A DNA stretch of 64,000 nucleotides from Acinetobacter albensis (GTDB taxonomy: Bacteria; Pseudomonadota; Gammaproteobacteria; Pseudomonadales; Moraxellaceae): NCBI RefSeq assembly GCF_900095025.1, contig NZ_FMBK01000002.1:186001-250000 (forward strand). Direction: 5' to 3'. Position numbers and translations under genes: made by a program. Under the pieces are notes generated by a model, which saw only the letters and a program-made list of their open reading frames with translations, was not told where the DNA came from and did not search any database. This document shows, one piece after another, positions 7,629 through 17,345 of the stretch (position 1 is the first letter of the stretch; every line of letters starts with the position of its first letter).

Positions 7629-8001
7629 CGCTGATCACATGTGGAAGATGGCTAAAACGTCAATTTATCATTTGAATGGAACATTAACAAACGAAAGACT
7701 TATAAAAGTTACTTCTTTGGGCTTTGGGTGATGAAAATATAGCTGAATAAAAAAACTGCATAGATCTGATCAAATTTACATTTTATCAAATTAAAATAAT
7801 TATCTACTGTCTGCATAACCCGTATTTGAGCTAAATCGCAACTTTTTACGAAGTATTAATTCAATTTTAAAAACAAAAAACTTTAAAGCGTTTTATTTTT
7901 CGCAAAATGTGTAATTGTCCTGTCACCCTATTGTGTTAGCTGCGAATACATGCAATAAAATTCAAATAAATATTTAAAAACAAAAACCAAGGAAGTTAGG
8001 G
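7629..8001. other. Intergenic region between divergent exonuclease and lipase genes
   Basis: No credible ORF. A weak sigma-70 candidate for the lipase gene is TTGTGT (7931-7936), 17 bases, AATAAA (7954-7959) with an extended TG. ATCTGATCAAATTTACATTTTATCAAATTA near 7764 holds a repeated ATCAAATT-like word of unknown meaning. Confidence 0.4.
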
Positions 8002-9222
8002 ATGAATAAACATGTATTAACGGTTTTAATGAGCAGCGCATTTTTACTCACTGCCTGTGGTGGGGATGATGATCCTATTGTATTTGATGATGGAATACCC
8101 AAAAACAATATTGATAAGCCTTTTGTGACCTCAACTGAATATACACAAGATGGAATGTCTGAAATTGCAGCAGAAAGTCGCGTAATGACCTATAAAATGC
8201 TGGGTGTAGATGGAACGGAAACTCAAGCAACAGCGCTTATCTTTGTGCCTAAAACTGCTGCACCAGCAGGCGGGTGGAAAACGATTGTGTGGGCACATGG
8301 AACAACAGGTGTGGCCGATCAGTGTGCACCCAGTCAGCAGGGTTTAAAGGGGACAGAATTTTTATTACAACAACTTCTTGCACAAGGCTATGTCATTGTA
8401 GCACCCGATTATGAAGGTTTGGGAGAGCCAGGCGGTAAGGAGTCACATCCTTTCCTTAATGTTAAAAGTGAAGCATATTCCATTACCGATGCCGTTGTTG
8501 CAACCAGAGATTATTTAAGTCGCCAAGGAAAATTGGTCTCAAAAGATTGGCTGGCTATTGGACATTCACAAGGTGGGCAGGCAGTTCTTGGGGCGGCTCA
8601 ATATGCATCACGGGCACAATTAAATTATAAAGGTACCATTGCGATTGCTCCTGCATCCAATTTAAAAACAATCTTACTAGGTGGTGAAGCGTTCGCTGTT
8701 GGCAAACCAGCAGCTGCTCAGAGTTATATTTACTCCCCGTTAGACGCATTTACATTATTAATTGTAGAAGGTATGCAAGGACATAAAACATCGATTGATT
8801 ATTCGACTGTATTTAAAGGGAATTTGGCGGCACTTATACCGACAATTAAAGGGGAGTGTTTTGGCGACATAGAGGATGAGATTCAAGTTGATATGTCTGA
8901 TTTCTCTATAGCTAATGGTAATAGTTTGAAAAATTATGGTCGTACCCAAACTGGGTTTATGGATTTGCCTCAAATTGATACTTTCTTAAATAAGACGTCA
9001 CAACCCTTATCAGAAAAAGTTTCTACGCCTTTGATCATTTATCAAGGTGGAAGCGATCAGATTGTACCTAAAGCGGCTACAGATTTATTAAAAGCAACAG
9101 CTGAAGCCAAAGGGATGACAATTCAATACAAGGTAGATCCAAATTTAGATCATACGACTGTTTATACTAATAACTCTGCCAATTTTATCAAAGATATAAA
9201 TACGTTAATGCCAAGTAAATAA
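8002..9222 (+). CDS. Secreted lipoprotein lipase/esterase (alpha/beta hydrolase)
   Basis: A 406-residue alpha/beta hydrolase with a lipoprotein signal peptide: MNKHVLTVLMSSAFLLTAC, lipobox LTAC, lipidated C19. The catalytic triad is readable as S189 in the nucleophile elbow GHSQGG, D352 in GGSDQIVP and H384 in LDHTTVY. An oxyanion motif WAHGTTG is near residue 97. The architecture resembles secretory lipases and the esterases/polyesterases found as Acinetobacter lipoproteins; the natural substrate cannot be deduced. AAGGAAG precedes the ATG. It is monocistronic, with a terminator directly after the stop. Confidence 0.85.
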   Translation: MNKHVLTVLMSSAFLLTACGGDDDPIVFDDGIPKNNIDKPFVTSTEYTQDGMSEIAAESRVMTYKMLGVDGTETQATALIFVPKTAAPAGGWKTIVWAHGTTGVADQCAPSQQGLKGTEFLLQQLLAQGYVIVAPDYEGLGEPGGKESHPFLNVKSEAYSITDAVVATRDYLSRQGKLVSKDWLAIGHSQGGQAVLGAAQYASRAQLNYKGTIAIAPASNLKTILLGGEAFAVGKPAAAQSYIYSPLDAFTLLIVEGMQGHKTSIDYSTVFKGNLAALIPTIKGECFGDIEDEIQVDMSDFSIANGNSLKNYGRTQTGFMDLPQIDTFLNKTSQPLSEKVSTPLIIYQGGSDQIVPKAATDLLKATAEAKGMTIQYKVDPNLDHTTVYTNNSANFIKDINTLMPSK

Positions 9223-9234
9223 CTTGAATGAAAT

Positions 9235-9267
9235 AAAAAGCTTATGGTTTTGTTAAACATAAGCTTT
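9235..9267 (+). terminator. Terminator of the lipase gene
   Basis: AAAAAGCTTATG pairs with CATAAGCTTTTT across an 11-base loop, followed by more T residues. Confidence 0.85.
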
Positions 9268-9315
9268 TTTATTTGGAAACTACACAAAGTTCATTCCCGA
9301 TATTTATAAACTTCA

Positions 9316-9324
9316 TGCTACAAT
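9316..9324 (+). promoter_or_regulatory. Extended -10 promoter of glyA
   Basis: TGCTACAAT has the extended TG and a TACAAT hexamer. No good -35 hexamer lies upstream. This gives a leader of about 45 bases with no glycine-riboswitch-like structure. Confidence 0.45.
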
Positions 9325-9375
9325 ACGCGCCAATCTTAGCACGGCTTAAAAGCCCTAATTCATAGGACCTCGCTA

Positions 9376-10629
9376 ATGTTTGCCAATATCTCAATTGCTG
9401 AATTTGATCCAGAAATCGCGCAAGCAATCACAAAGGAAGATGCTCGCCAAGAAGCGCACATCGAACTGATTGCATCTGAAAACTATTGCTCTCCAGCAGT
9501 TATGGAAGCGCAAGGTTCAAAACTTACTAACAAATATGCAGAAGGCTACCCAGGCAAACGCTATTACGGCGGCTGCGAATATGTAGATGTGATTGAACAA
9601 TTAGCCATTGACCGTGCTAAAGAATTGTTCGGTGCGGACTATGCAAACGTACAGCCACATGCAGGTTCACAAGCAAACTCTGCCGTATATTTAGCCCTAT
9701 TAAACCCGGGTGATACTGTTTTAGGGATGAGCTTGGCGCATGGTGGTCACTTGACTCACGGTGCAAAGGTGAGCTTTTCTGGTAAAACATATAACGCAAT
9801 TCAGTACGGTTTAAACACTGAAACTGGCGAAATTGATTATGAAGAAGTTGAGCGTTTGGCTGTAGAGCATAAACCACGCATGATCGTTGCGGGTTTCTCT
9901 GCATATAGTCAAATTGTAGATTGGCAACGTTTCCGTGATATCGCAGATAAAGTTGGCGCGTACCTATTTGTAGATATGGCGCATGTGGCAGGTCTAGTTG
10001 CTGCGGGTGTTTATCCAAGCCCAGTGCAAATTGCTGATGTAACAACCACAACGACCCATAAAACACTTCGTGGCCCACGTTCAGGTTTAATCCTTGCAAA
10101 AGCCAACGAAGAGATTGAGAAAAAACTTCAATCTGCTGTATTCCCGGGTAACCAAGGCGGTCCATTGGTTCACGCGGTTGCAGCGAAAGCGATTTGCTTT
10201 AAAGAAGCTATGGCGCCTGAATACAAAGAATATCAAAAACAAGTGGTCATTAATGCTAAAGCGATGGCTGAAGTATTAATTGCACGTGGGTATGATATCG
10301 TTTCTGGTGGTACAGAAAACCATTTATTCTTATTGTCATTGATTAAACAAGATGTGACAGGTAAAGAAGCAGATGCTTGGTTAGGCGCAGCTCACATTAC
10401 TGTAAACAAAAATGCTGTACCGAATGATCCACGTTCTCCATTCGTAACTTCGGGTATTCGTATTGGTACACCAGCTGTTACCACGCGTGGTTTCGGTCAA
10501 GCGGAAGTCAGTGAATTGGCAGGTTGGATTGCTGATATTCTAGATGCGAAAGGTGATGAAGCAGTGATCAATACTGTGAAAGCAAAAGTTGAAACGCTTT
10601 GCGCTAAATTCCCTGTTTACGCAAACTAA
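9376..10629 (+). CDS. glyA: Serine hydroxymethyltransferase
   Basis: PLP enzyme interconverting serine plus tetrahydrofolate and glycine plus 5,10-methylene-tetrahydrofolate, the main one-carbon source. At 417 residues it is the same length as E. coli GlyA, and the PLP lysine falls at K229 in [15 protein letters not shown], the E. coli position. Other hallmarks are [21 protein letters not shown] and [11 protein letters not shown]. It is a single-gene unit with an upstream extended -10 element and a downstream terminator. No Met- or Gly-type regulatory RNA was recognised. Cytoplasmic, and presumably essential or near-essential. Confidence 0.97.
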   Translation: MFANISIAEFDPEIAQAITKEDARQEAHIELIASENYCSPAVMEAQGSKLTNKYAEGYPGKRYYGGCEYVDVIEQLAIDRAKELFGADYANVQPHAGSQANSAVYLALLNPGDTVLGMSLAHGGHLTHGAKVSFSGKTYNAIQYGLNTETGEIDYEEVERLAVEHKPRMIVAGFSAYSQIVDWQRFRDIADKVGAYLFVDMAHVAGLVAAGVYPSPVQIADVTTTTTHKTLRGPRSGLILAKANEEIEKKLQSAVFPGNQGGPLVHAVAAKAICFKEAMAPEYKEYQKQVVINAKAMAEVLIARGYDIVSGGTENHLFLLSLIKQDVTGKEADAWLGAAHITVNKNAVPNDPRSPFVTSGIRIGTPAVTTRGFGQAEVSELAGWIADILDAKGDEAVINTVKAKVETLCAKFPVYAN

Positions 10630-10642
10630 GTAAACACTTGAG

Positions 10643-10668
10643 AAGGCTCCCTCAAGGGGGCTTTTTTT
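10643..10668 (+). terminator. Terminator of glyA
   Basis: AAGGCTCCC and GGGGGCTTT form a 9-bp stem with two G-U pairs and a TCAA loop, followed by nine or more T residues. Confidence 0.88.
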
Positions 10669-10793
10669 TTATATAGTGAAAAGTGATATTCTCAAAGATT
10701 ATATTTCTGCTATAACAGAATAATATCTCATACCAAATATAAATCATTTTGCTGTTGCTCTAATGACATCTTTCATTCAAAGGAATCAGGTAA

Positions 10794-11198
10794 ATGGCTA
10801 AACCCGCAATTATTATTTCTCAGCAAGATTTACAACGTTTAGAAACGATGCTTGAGCATCAATCGAAATTGACGCCAACGATGCAACATCTTGAAGATGA
10901 GTTGGCTCGTGCTGATGTGGTTGCTCCGCAAGAGATACCTGAAAATGTAGTCACCATGAACGCGCGCGTAAAAATAACGATTGCACCTGCCAATGAACCT
11001 ACAGAAATTATTTTGGTTTATCCACATGATTTCCGCGGGGATAAAGGGCAGGTCAATGTGCTTGCACCAGTGGGTGCAGCAATTTTGGGACTGTCCGAAG
11101 GACAAGAAATCGAATGGCCACAACCAGATGGTCATTTAATGAAGGTTAAGATTGAAAAAGTGTTGTATCAACCAGAGCGTGAAGGCGATTATCTATAA
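10794..11198 (+). CDS. rnk: Rnk-type GreA/GreB C-terminal-domain protein
   Basis: A 134-residue Rnk homologue. The N-terminal helical hairpin is short (roughly residues 8-50) and the rest is the FKBP-like C-terminal domain of GreA/GreB elongation factors, with IILVYPHDF, VNVLAPVGAAILGL and the GQEIEWPQPDG loop. In E. coli and Pseudomonas Rnk influences nucleoside diphosphate kinase levels and can bind RNA polymerase without cleaving transcripts; that role is carried over from the family. A start at ATG 10794 follows AAGGAATCAGG. It is monocistronic, downstream of glyA, and convergent with slyD. Confidence 0.88.
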   Translation: MAKPAIIISQQDLQRLETMLEHQSKLTPTMQHLEDELARADVVAPQEIPENVVTMNARVKITIAPANEPTEIILVYPHDFRGDKGQVNVLAPVGAAILGLSEGQEIEWPQPDGHLMKVKIEKVLYQPEREGDYL

Positions 11199-11333
11199 TC
11201 ATAAGATCGAATCATGTAGATGCTAAAAAGCACTTTAAGTTTTTGATTTAAATGATGTGTTGATTAAAAATAAAATTTATGATGATTTGATTTATTTTAA
11301 ATCGAATGAAAGCTGTACTATTTTTAAAATCAT

Positions 11334-11366
11334 AAAAAAGGCAAAGTAAAAACTTTGCCTTTTTTT
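11334..11366. terminator. Bidirectional terminator between rnk and slyD
   Basis: AAAAAAGGCAAAGT and ACTTTGCCTTTTTT form a perfect 14-bp stem with an AAAA loop and T-tracts in both directions. It is immediately 3' of slyD and about 135 bases 3' of rnk. Confidence 0.88.
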
Positions 11367-11380
11367 GATCTGTACAGATC

Positions 11381-11863
11381 TTAGTGGTGATGACCACCTG
11401 CGCCGTGTACATGACCATGTTCTAATTCTTCAGCAGAAGCTTCACGAATTTCAACAATTTCAACTTCAAAAGTTAAATCTTGACCAGCAAGTGGGAAGTT
11501 TGCATCAACAACGATGTTTTCGCCTTCAACTGCTTTAACAGTCACAATTTGAACGCCGTCATCAGTTTGCGCTTGGAATTGCATACCCGCTTGGATATTG
11601 TCCACACCTTGGAACATTTGTGCAGGAACTTCTTGAACTAATTCTGGGTTGTATTCGCCATAACCTTCAGCAGCAGGAACGTTTACAGTGAATTTTTCAC
11701 CAACAGTTTTGCCCAATAAAGCGTTTTCTAAACCTGGGATGATGTTACCTGCACCGTGCAAATATGCAAGTGGCTCACCTTGTGATTGGTCGAGAGTTTC
11801 GCCCTCTGCGTTAGTCAACGTGTAGTGGAAAGAAACCACGAGGTCATTTGCAATAGCAGTCAT
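11381..11863 (-). CDS. slyD: SlyD-type FKBP peptidyl-prolyl isomerase
   Basis: Cytoplasmic FKBP-family prolyl isomerase and chaperone, about 160 residues. The FKBP core (DLVVSFHYTLTNAEG, GNIIPGLENALLG) is interrupted after roughly residue 70 by the insert-in-flap chaperone domain (VQEVPAQMFQ to VVDANFPLAGQDLTF), as in SlyD. The tail HGHVHGAGGHHH is histidine-rich and should bind nickel or zinc. An in-frame ATG 36 bases upstream (11899) has no ribosome-binding site and would add an atypical N-terminus, so MTAIAND is taken as the start. In other bacteria SlyD aids hydrogenase nickel insertion; no hydrogenase gene is nearby. Confidence 0.9.
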   Translation of the reverse strand: MTAIANDLVVSFHYTLTNAEGETLDQSQGEPLAYLHGAGNIIPGLENALLGKTVGEKFTVNVPAAEGYGEYNPELVQEVPAQMFQGVDNIQAGMQFQAQTDDGVQIVTVKAVEGENIVVDANFPLAGQDLTFEVEIVEIREASAEELEHGHVHGAGGHHH

Positions 11864-11998
11864 GTCATTGATCCATTCAATTTTTAAAGGGTACATCATA
11901 AAGTGAAAAGCAGTTTTTGTAGACTATATTTATCAAAAAACTGCATTTTCCACCTTTTATATGGCGTTTTTTTATTAATAGGGACGGTTTTTTAAATT

Positions 11999-13285
11999 TC
12001 AATGCAATTTTATCTTAGGGCCGATTTTTCTTGTGACAAAATCTTTAGCTGTTAAAAGTCCTGCATGGGTATAGCCATGAATGGTGGCCTGATGCAAACG
12101 ATACAAAGAAACATACATTGATTTGGCAATAAATCCTTGTACATTGACTTGTCCTAGTAATTCTCCCACTGCTTTGTGATGGCTTAAAGAGACGAGAGAA
12201 CCTTTGTCAGAAAATTTAAACATGGGTTGAGATTTGCCTTGGATTCTCGCTTTCATCGCTTCAACGAGAAAGCTGGCTTGTTGGCTTGCGACTTGGGCGC
12301 GTGGGCCAAGTACTGGCTCATCGGCAGCCGGTTGGCAATGTGCACAGTCACCAAAGGCAAATACATTGGGATCAGAAAGGGTTTGTAAAGTCGCATACAC
12401 TTTTAAACGATGAATATTGTCTTTTTGAAAGTCTTTTAACTTTTCAATCACAGCAGGCGCTTTAATGCCAGCAGCCCAGACTTTTAATTCAGCATCAATT
12501 GAGCTTCCATCGGTAAAATAAATTTTATCTTGATCGACTTTTGCTACACGATGCTGAGTCAGCAAATTAACACCAAATTGTTGTAATTGCGCATGGGTAT
12601 GCTTGGCTATGGTATCAGACAGAGCAGGTAAAATTCGGTCAGCTGCTTCAATTAAGGTAATATTGACCTTGTTCGGGTCAATTTTGTTTAAGCCATATTT
12701 AAAGAAGGTTTGTTTGGCCTGAAAAAGCTCCGCAGCCAGCTCGACACCAGTTGCACCCGCACCAATAATGGCAATATTTAATGCGCGTGTATTTTCCTGA
12801 TTTTGTGCTTCTAAATATAAGTGTAATAAGTCTTGCTGAAAAGTATCTGCTTGTTTACGGCTATCCAGTAAATGACAATATTGTTTAACTCCTGCAGTAT
12901 TAAAATCATTTGAGGTTGAACCGACTGCAATAATCAGCGTATCGTAGTCTAAACTATGGTTTTTTATGGCCGATTCTTTTTGCTGAGCAGATGTGGTTTC
13001 AATGAGGACTTTTTTATTGCTTGGATCAACATCGATGAAGCTACCCAATACAAATTGATAATGATTTTTAGAGGCATGCACAAAGTAGTTGGTTTCTTCT
13101 GCATGCGGATTAAGGGTGCCTGCAGCAATTTCATGTAGAAGTGGTTTCCAGATGTGAGTCAGTTTTTGGTCAACCAAAGTAATCTGAGCTTTATGATTTT
13201 TACCTAAAGATTGACCCAGTTGCGTTGCCAGTTCTAAACCTCCAGCACCACCACCAATAATCACAATTTTATGAGGAAGATTCAT
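11999..13285 (-). CDS. ndh: Type II NADH:quinone dehydrogenase
   Basis: Single-subunit, non-proton-pumping NADH dehydrogenase (NDH-2), 428 residues. It oxidises NADH with FAD and passes electrons to ubiquinone at the inner face of the membrane. There are two Rossmann motifs: FAD-binding IVIIGGGAGGLELATQLG at residues 7-24 and NADH-binding IAIIGAGATGVELAAEL near residue 172. FAD/quinone-site hallmarks are FAFGDCAHCQP and PRAQVASQQA (about 310-335). The basic amphipathic C-terminus fits the membrane anchor of the family. It stands alone between slyD and a D,D-carboxypeptidase gene on the same strand. Confidence 0.9.
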   Translation of the reverse strand: MNLPHKIVIIGGGAGGLELATQLGQSLGKNHKAQITLVDQKLTHIWKPLLHEIAAGTLNPHAEETNYFVHASKNHYQFVLGSFIDVDPSNKKVLIETTSAQQKESAIKNHSLDYDTLIIAVGSTSNDFNTAGVKQYCHLLDSRKQADTFQQDLLHLYLEAQNQENTRALNIAIIGAGATGVELAAELFQAKQTFFKYGLNKIDPNKVNITLIEAADRILPALSDTIAKHTHAQLQQFGVNLLTQHRVAKVDQDKIYFTDGSSIDAELKVWAAGIKAPAVIEKLKDFQKDNIHRLKVYATLQTLSDPNVFAFGDCAHCQPAADEPVLGPRAQVASQQASFLVEAMKARIQGKSQPMFKFSDKGSLVSLSHHKAVGELLGQVNVQGFIAKSMYVSLYRLHQATIHGYTHAGLLTAKDFVTRKIGPKIKLH

Positions 13286-13317
13286 TTTTAACCTATTTGT
13301 TATTTTGAAAATAAAAA

Positions 13318-13342
13318 AAGATGGCGTTAATATGCCATCTTT
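13318..13342. terminator. Terminator of the D,D-carboxypeptidase gene
   Basis: AAAGATGGC and GCCATCTTT pair across an 8-base loop. The minus strand continues with T residues, matching the minus-strand gene that stops at 13404. Confidence 0.7.
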
Positions 13343-13403
13343 AATTTGCTGTTATTGTTAAAATTGTTATACAACTTACATAATTTAAATAAAAATAATT
13401 TCC

Positions 13404-14714
13404 TTATCCTAAAGGATAAGTTTTACTTTCTACCTGCTCATTGGAGAATAAAGTAAACAGTTGCTTGAACCAAAGCATGATTTTTTGCAAAAAATTTGCT
13501 TCTTCAATCTGTACGTGATCTTCAATATTAATGGTGCGAATAAGTTGATTATTTTGGTACACATGTACAGTGGCTAGTTGCATGACTTTGGCTAAAGGTG
13601 CAGTAAGTGATTTTTCATTTAGTTCAATATTTAAGTGTGTTTTGGTTTCTTGCAATGGTTCTACTGTTTGAAGTATGCCATTGCCTGTATTCAAGACAAT
13701 ACGCTGATTGACTGGATCAAAAGTTTTTAAATCTATTGCATAAGGTTGGTCATATAAAGAAGTGGTTATGATTTGAGGTTGTGTGGTTTCTAGCTTAAAC
13801 ATCTTAAGTGTGGATTTAATGACAGGCAATTCAGCAATCAGTTGTTTATTTTTAATTGCAATTTCATTGCGGGTATAGGTATAGCTCATATTCATTAAGT
13901 TATAAGCCACTTCCGCACGTTTTGCTGCACTCGGTGTACCTAAAACTATAACAATTAAACGACGTTCTGGATTTTCAGGATTTATAGAAGGGCGGTTAGC
14001 AGTCACTGCCAAATTATAACCTGCTGCTTTGGTGAAACCCGTTTTTAAGCCATCAACAGAAGGATCTAATTTCAACAGACTATTGGTTGCTCGGTGAAAG
14101 CGATTGTTATAAGAAAAGTTTTGCTGTTTTGAGTAATTTAAATACTCAGGTGTTTGAGTCACCAGTGCTTGTCCCAGACGTGCCAAATCGGCAGCTGTAG
14201 AATAATGTTCTGGCATAGTAATCCCTGCTGGATTTTGAAAATGTGTATCATTCATGCCTAAAGCTTGCGCTTCTTGATTCATCCTTTCAACAAAACGAGG
14301 AACGTCACCTGAAATCCGTTCTGCTAAGCTTACCGCAGCATCATTTGCGGACATGACCACCAAGCCTGCAAGCAATTGATCAATCGAAATTTGTTCACCC
14401 GGTTTTAAATACATCTGTGATTCATCCCACATGACTGTATTGACGATGGGCGTTGCCGTTAAAATATCATCCTTACGCAAATGACCTGCTGCAATTTCTT
14501 TTAAAGTAATATACGCCACCATCATTTTGGTGAGTGACGCAGGTGCGCGTTGCACATGACTATTGTGTTCTGCAATTACTTGTCCAGATTGGGTATCTAA
14601 AACAGTCCATGCTTGCGCTTCAACACTTTCAGGAACAAGGTTAAGGAGGGCGGCGTTTACCCAGCTAGAACAAAATATACTTAAAGATATAAGGAGATAA
14701 ATAACAGCTTTCAA
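13404..14714 (-). CDS. dacC: D-alanyl-D-alanine carboxypeptidase (PBP5/6 type)
   Basis: Low-molecular-weight penicillin-binding protein (peptidase S11) that trims the terminal D-Ala from peptidoglycan pentapeptides. Motifs numbered from the chosen start: S60-x-x-K63 in ASLTK, S122-A-N, and K224-T-G. The PBP5 C-terminal beta domain follows, then an amphipathic helix near the end (FLQKIMLWFKQLF) that anchors it to the outer face of the inner membrane. The start is taken as TTG at 14714, with AAGGA at 6-base spacing and a typical signal peptide ending SSWVNA. An upstream ATG (14756) lacks a ribosome-binding site. The dacC versus dacA label is uncertain. Confidence 0.9.
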   Translation of the reverse strand: MKAVIYLLISLSIFCSSWVNAALLNLVPESVEAQAWTVLDTQSGQVIAEHNSHVQRAPASLTKMMVAYITLKEIAAGHLRKDDILTATPIVNTVMWDESQMYLKPGEQISIDQLLAGLVVMSANDAAVSLAERISGDVPRFVERMNQEAQALGMNDTHFQNPAGITMPEHYSTAADLARLGQALVTQTPEYLNYSKQQNFSYNNRFHRATNSLLKLDPSVDGLKTGFTKAAGYNLAVTANRPSINPENPERRLIVIVLGTPSAAKRAEVAYNLMNMSYTYTRNEIAIKNKQLIAELPVIKSTLKMFKLETTQPQIITTSLYDQPYAIDLKTFDPVNQRIVLNTGNGILQTVEPLQETKTHLNIELNEKSLTAPLAKVMQLATVHVYQNNQLIRTINIEDHVQIEEANFLQKIMLWFKQLFTLFSNEQVESKTYPLG

Positions 14715-14893
14715 TGTCGTTCCTTTATTTGTCAGTCCATTGACTAAAAAATGCAAAAAATATGGCGAATGCTATGCCTTTTTTAAAAGAATGGCTAGTC
14801 TCAATTGTAGACAAATGCGACAGTTCAGCACTGCTTTGTAAAAAATGCTAAGCTAATTGTTAGATTCTCTTTTTAAACTTTATATTGCCTATT

Positions 14894-16600
14894 ATGTTGC
14901 ATTATCAAATCGAATTTGACGATTATCGTCAGCATTTAATTCACGTGACGATTCGCTTTTTAGCAAACCCAACGCAAGTATTATCTCTTCCGACTTGGAT
15001 TCCAGGAAGCTATTTAATTCGTGAGTTTTCAAAACATATAGAATCTGTGAAAGCTTATGATGAAGATGGACGCGTTTTAGAAATCAGTAAATTTGAAAAA
15101 AATAAATGGCGTTTATTTAATACCGACCATGAACTGATTACGGTTGAATATGACGTTTATGCCTATGATTTGTCGGTGCGAGGGGCGTATGTCGATCAAA
15201 CTCGTTTATATGTGAACCCAGCCTGTACTTGTTTAGGCTTGGACGATCAGGAAGATAAGGCCATTGAGGTTGAAATTTTCCTACCAACTGAATTAAAGCA
15301 TTTCCAATTGGCGACTGGCCTTGAAAACAAAAGCTTAGTTAAAGGCCGACATACTTTAAAAGCGAAAAACTATGCCGCACTCATCGATGCGCCTTTTGAG
15401 CTGGCAGAGCAAACTCGTTTTAGTTTTAATGCAGCTGAAATTCCACATGAGTTTGTGATTTCTGGCAAACATGCTATGAATGCAACACGCATGCAGCAAG
15501 ATATTGAGAAAATCTGTAGTACAGAAATTGAGATGTTTGGTAGTGCACCTTTTCAAAATTATACGTTTATGACTATGGCAACGGGCAATAGTTATGGTGG
15601 ATTAGAGCATCCCAATAGCACCAGTTTGATTATCCCCCGTGATGACTTACCCAAAGCTGATGAACCTGTCGAACCGTCCAAAGATTATCAGCGTTTTCTG
15701 GGTTTGTGCAGTCACGAGTATTTTCATTCATGGCTGGTTAAATTTATTCGACCAGAAAATTTCGTCAATTACGATTTAAACAAAGAAGGTTATACGCCAC
15801 TGCTTTGGATTTTTGAAGGATTCACTTCTTATTATGATGACTTAATTTTGCTACGTAGCGGAGTCATTCATCAAGAATCATATTTGACGTTACTCAAACT
15901 ACAGATTGATCGTTATTTACAAAATCCTGGTCATGCTATTCAGACTGTCGCAGAGTCAAGTTTTGATGCATGGGTAAAATTTTATCGTCAAGATGAAAAC
16001 TCCAATAATGCTGAAACAAGTTACTATAACAAAGGTTGTCTGGTTGCACTTTGTCTGGATTTAGGACTACGTCTACGTGGGTCAAGCCTTGATGCCTTAA
16101 TGCGTAAACTCTATGAAAATGCACAAAATGGTATTCAGGTCAATGAGCGGACTATTTTTGAGCTGTGTAAGCAATTGACGGGTCAAGATTGGGCAGAGCA
16201 AATTAATCATCTCATCAATACGACAGATGACTTGCCCTTAGAACAGTTAATGCCAGAATTTGGCCTGTCTTTTGAGCTTAAAAATGAGCAAAATTTAGCT
16301 TTCGGTTTGAAGTTTGCAGATAAAGCAGAAGGGGTATTGGTTCAAACTGTTCGCCGTCATGGTGCAGCAGCAGAAGCAGGACTTGCTGCGGGTGATATCA
16401 TTATTGCGATTGATGGTTTAAAAGCCTCTGAAAAGCTTTTAACCAAATATGCAAAACAAAATGAGATGTATTGTGTTTATGCGTTCCGCCGTGATGAATT
16501 GATGCAATTTGAAATTCAAGGTAGTGAAGTTGAGTTAAGTACTGTTGAATTAAAGGTCATAGATCAAAGCAAACTTGACCAATGGTTTAAAACTAAGTAG
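14894..16600 (+). CDS. M61 family glycyl aminopeptidase with PDZ domain
   Basis: Zinc aminopeptidase of family M61, about 568 residues. Zinc and catalytic motif H274-E-Y-F-H278 plus the third ligand E308 in FEGFTSYYDD are intact. GGLEHPNST near residue 235 corresponds to the substrate-recognising exopeptidase loop. A PDZ domain lies at about residues 465-550 (LAFGLKF to EAGLAAGDIIIAIDG). Family members cleave N-terminal glycine or alanine. No signal peptide is visible, so it is probably cytoplasmic. The ATG at 14894 is preferred to a TTG at 14885, but neither has a strong ribosome-binding site. It is divergent from dacC. Confidence 0.88.
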   Translation: MLHYQIEFDDYRQHLIHVTIRFLANPTQVLSLPTWIPGSYLIREFSKHIESVKAYDEDGRVLEISKFEKNKWRLFNTDHELITVEYDVYAYDLSVRGAYVDQTRLYVNPACTCLGLDDQEDKAIEVEIFLPTELKHFQLATGLENKSLVKGRHTLKAKNYAALIDAPFELAEQTRFSFNAAEIPHEFVISGKHAMNATRMQQDIEKICSTEIEMFGSAPFQNYTFMTMATGNSYGGLEHPNSTSLIIPRDDLPKADEPVEPSKDYQRFLGLCSHEYFHSWLVKFIRPENFVNYDLNKEGYTPLLWIFEGFTSYYDDLILLRSGVIHQESYLTLLKLQIDRYLQNPGHAIQTVAESSFDAWVKFYRQDENSNNAETSYYNKGCLVALCLDLGLRLRGSSLDALMRKLYENAQNGIQVNERTIFELCKQLTGQDWAEQINHLINTTDDLPLEQLMPEFGLSFELKNEQNLAFGLKFADKAEGVLVQTVRRHGAAAEAGLAAGDIIIAIDGLKASEKLLTKYAKQNEMYCVYAFRRDELMQFEIQGSEVELSTVELKVIDQSKLDQWFKTK

Positions 16601-16627
16601 GAAAGTTTGGTTTTATTGAATAAATTA

Positions 16628-16651
16628 AAAACCGATACTTGTATCGGTTTT
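16628..16651 (+). terminator. Terminator of the M61 peptidase gene
   Basis: AAACCGATAC and GTATCGGTTT, with a two-base loop as written (four in practice), followed by T residues. Confidence 0.82.
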
Positions 16652-17345
16652 TTTATTTAAATAAAAATCAAGATCAATCAGGTTTAAAACGTATACAGAT
16701 CAATCGTTATTTTGATGATAAGCCAAGAAGATTTTATTACTGATTCTAATATGTATCACCAATATTATTTACCTTGCAATCATGCAAATAAATATATGTA
16801 TTCGGTATTTTTGCTGAAATTTACCCTTCAACGTTAAAATGAGTGCAATATAGTGGCAAATAGCGCCTCCTAAACTATGCACTTTTTTGACCTAATCAGA
16901 AGAAATTTAACCCATATTTTGATATACATAATTTATTTGCATGATACCCAACATGTTCTAAGTAATTGGGCTAAAAAACATCAAATTTAGTCGTTTAACT
17001 TTTAAACAGTTTTACTTGGTTTTATTTAATTAAGTATTTAATAAATAATAATTATTTTAAAAAATACTGGAATTAATGCTGGATTGGTAAGTTGGGTTGG
17101 AGTACTTCCAAAGATCGAGAAGAGAGGTGTTTATTCGAAAAAAGATGAAATTTCAAGTAGAATATGGGCGTTGGTGAACAACACTGATGTGTATAAATAT
17201 TCAGCCAGAGTCATATGAATAGTGATGACTTTGCTGAGGTGCGAAGAGCATCCATACTTTAAATGTTTTATTTAAATAAACCGGTTCGCAGGATTGAGTC
17301 ACAAGCTTGATCCTCACAAACTTAATCTAAAGCAAGGGGCTATAT
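16652..17345. other. Long (about 690 bp) leader/intergenic region of monomeric icd
   Basis: No supported ORF on either strand. A GG-rich patch (17075-17135) contains near-palindromic TTGGAGTACTTCCAA. At 17290-17314 AGGATTGAG can pair with CTTGATCCT (two G-U pairs), about 30 bases before the icd start and without a T-run, so it is a leader hairpin rather than a terminator. The length suggests several regulatory sites or an unannotated small RNA. Confidence 0.5.

Noticed and set aside
9617..10165. 182-codon frame antisense to glyA
   Set aside because: A shadow of the highly biased codon use in glyA, with no homology or ribosome-binding site.
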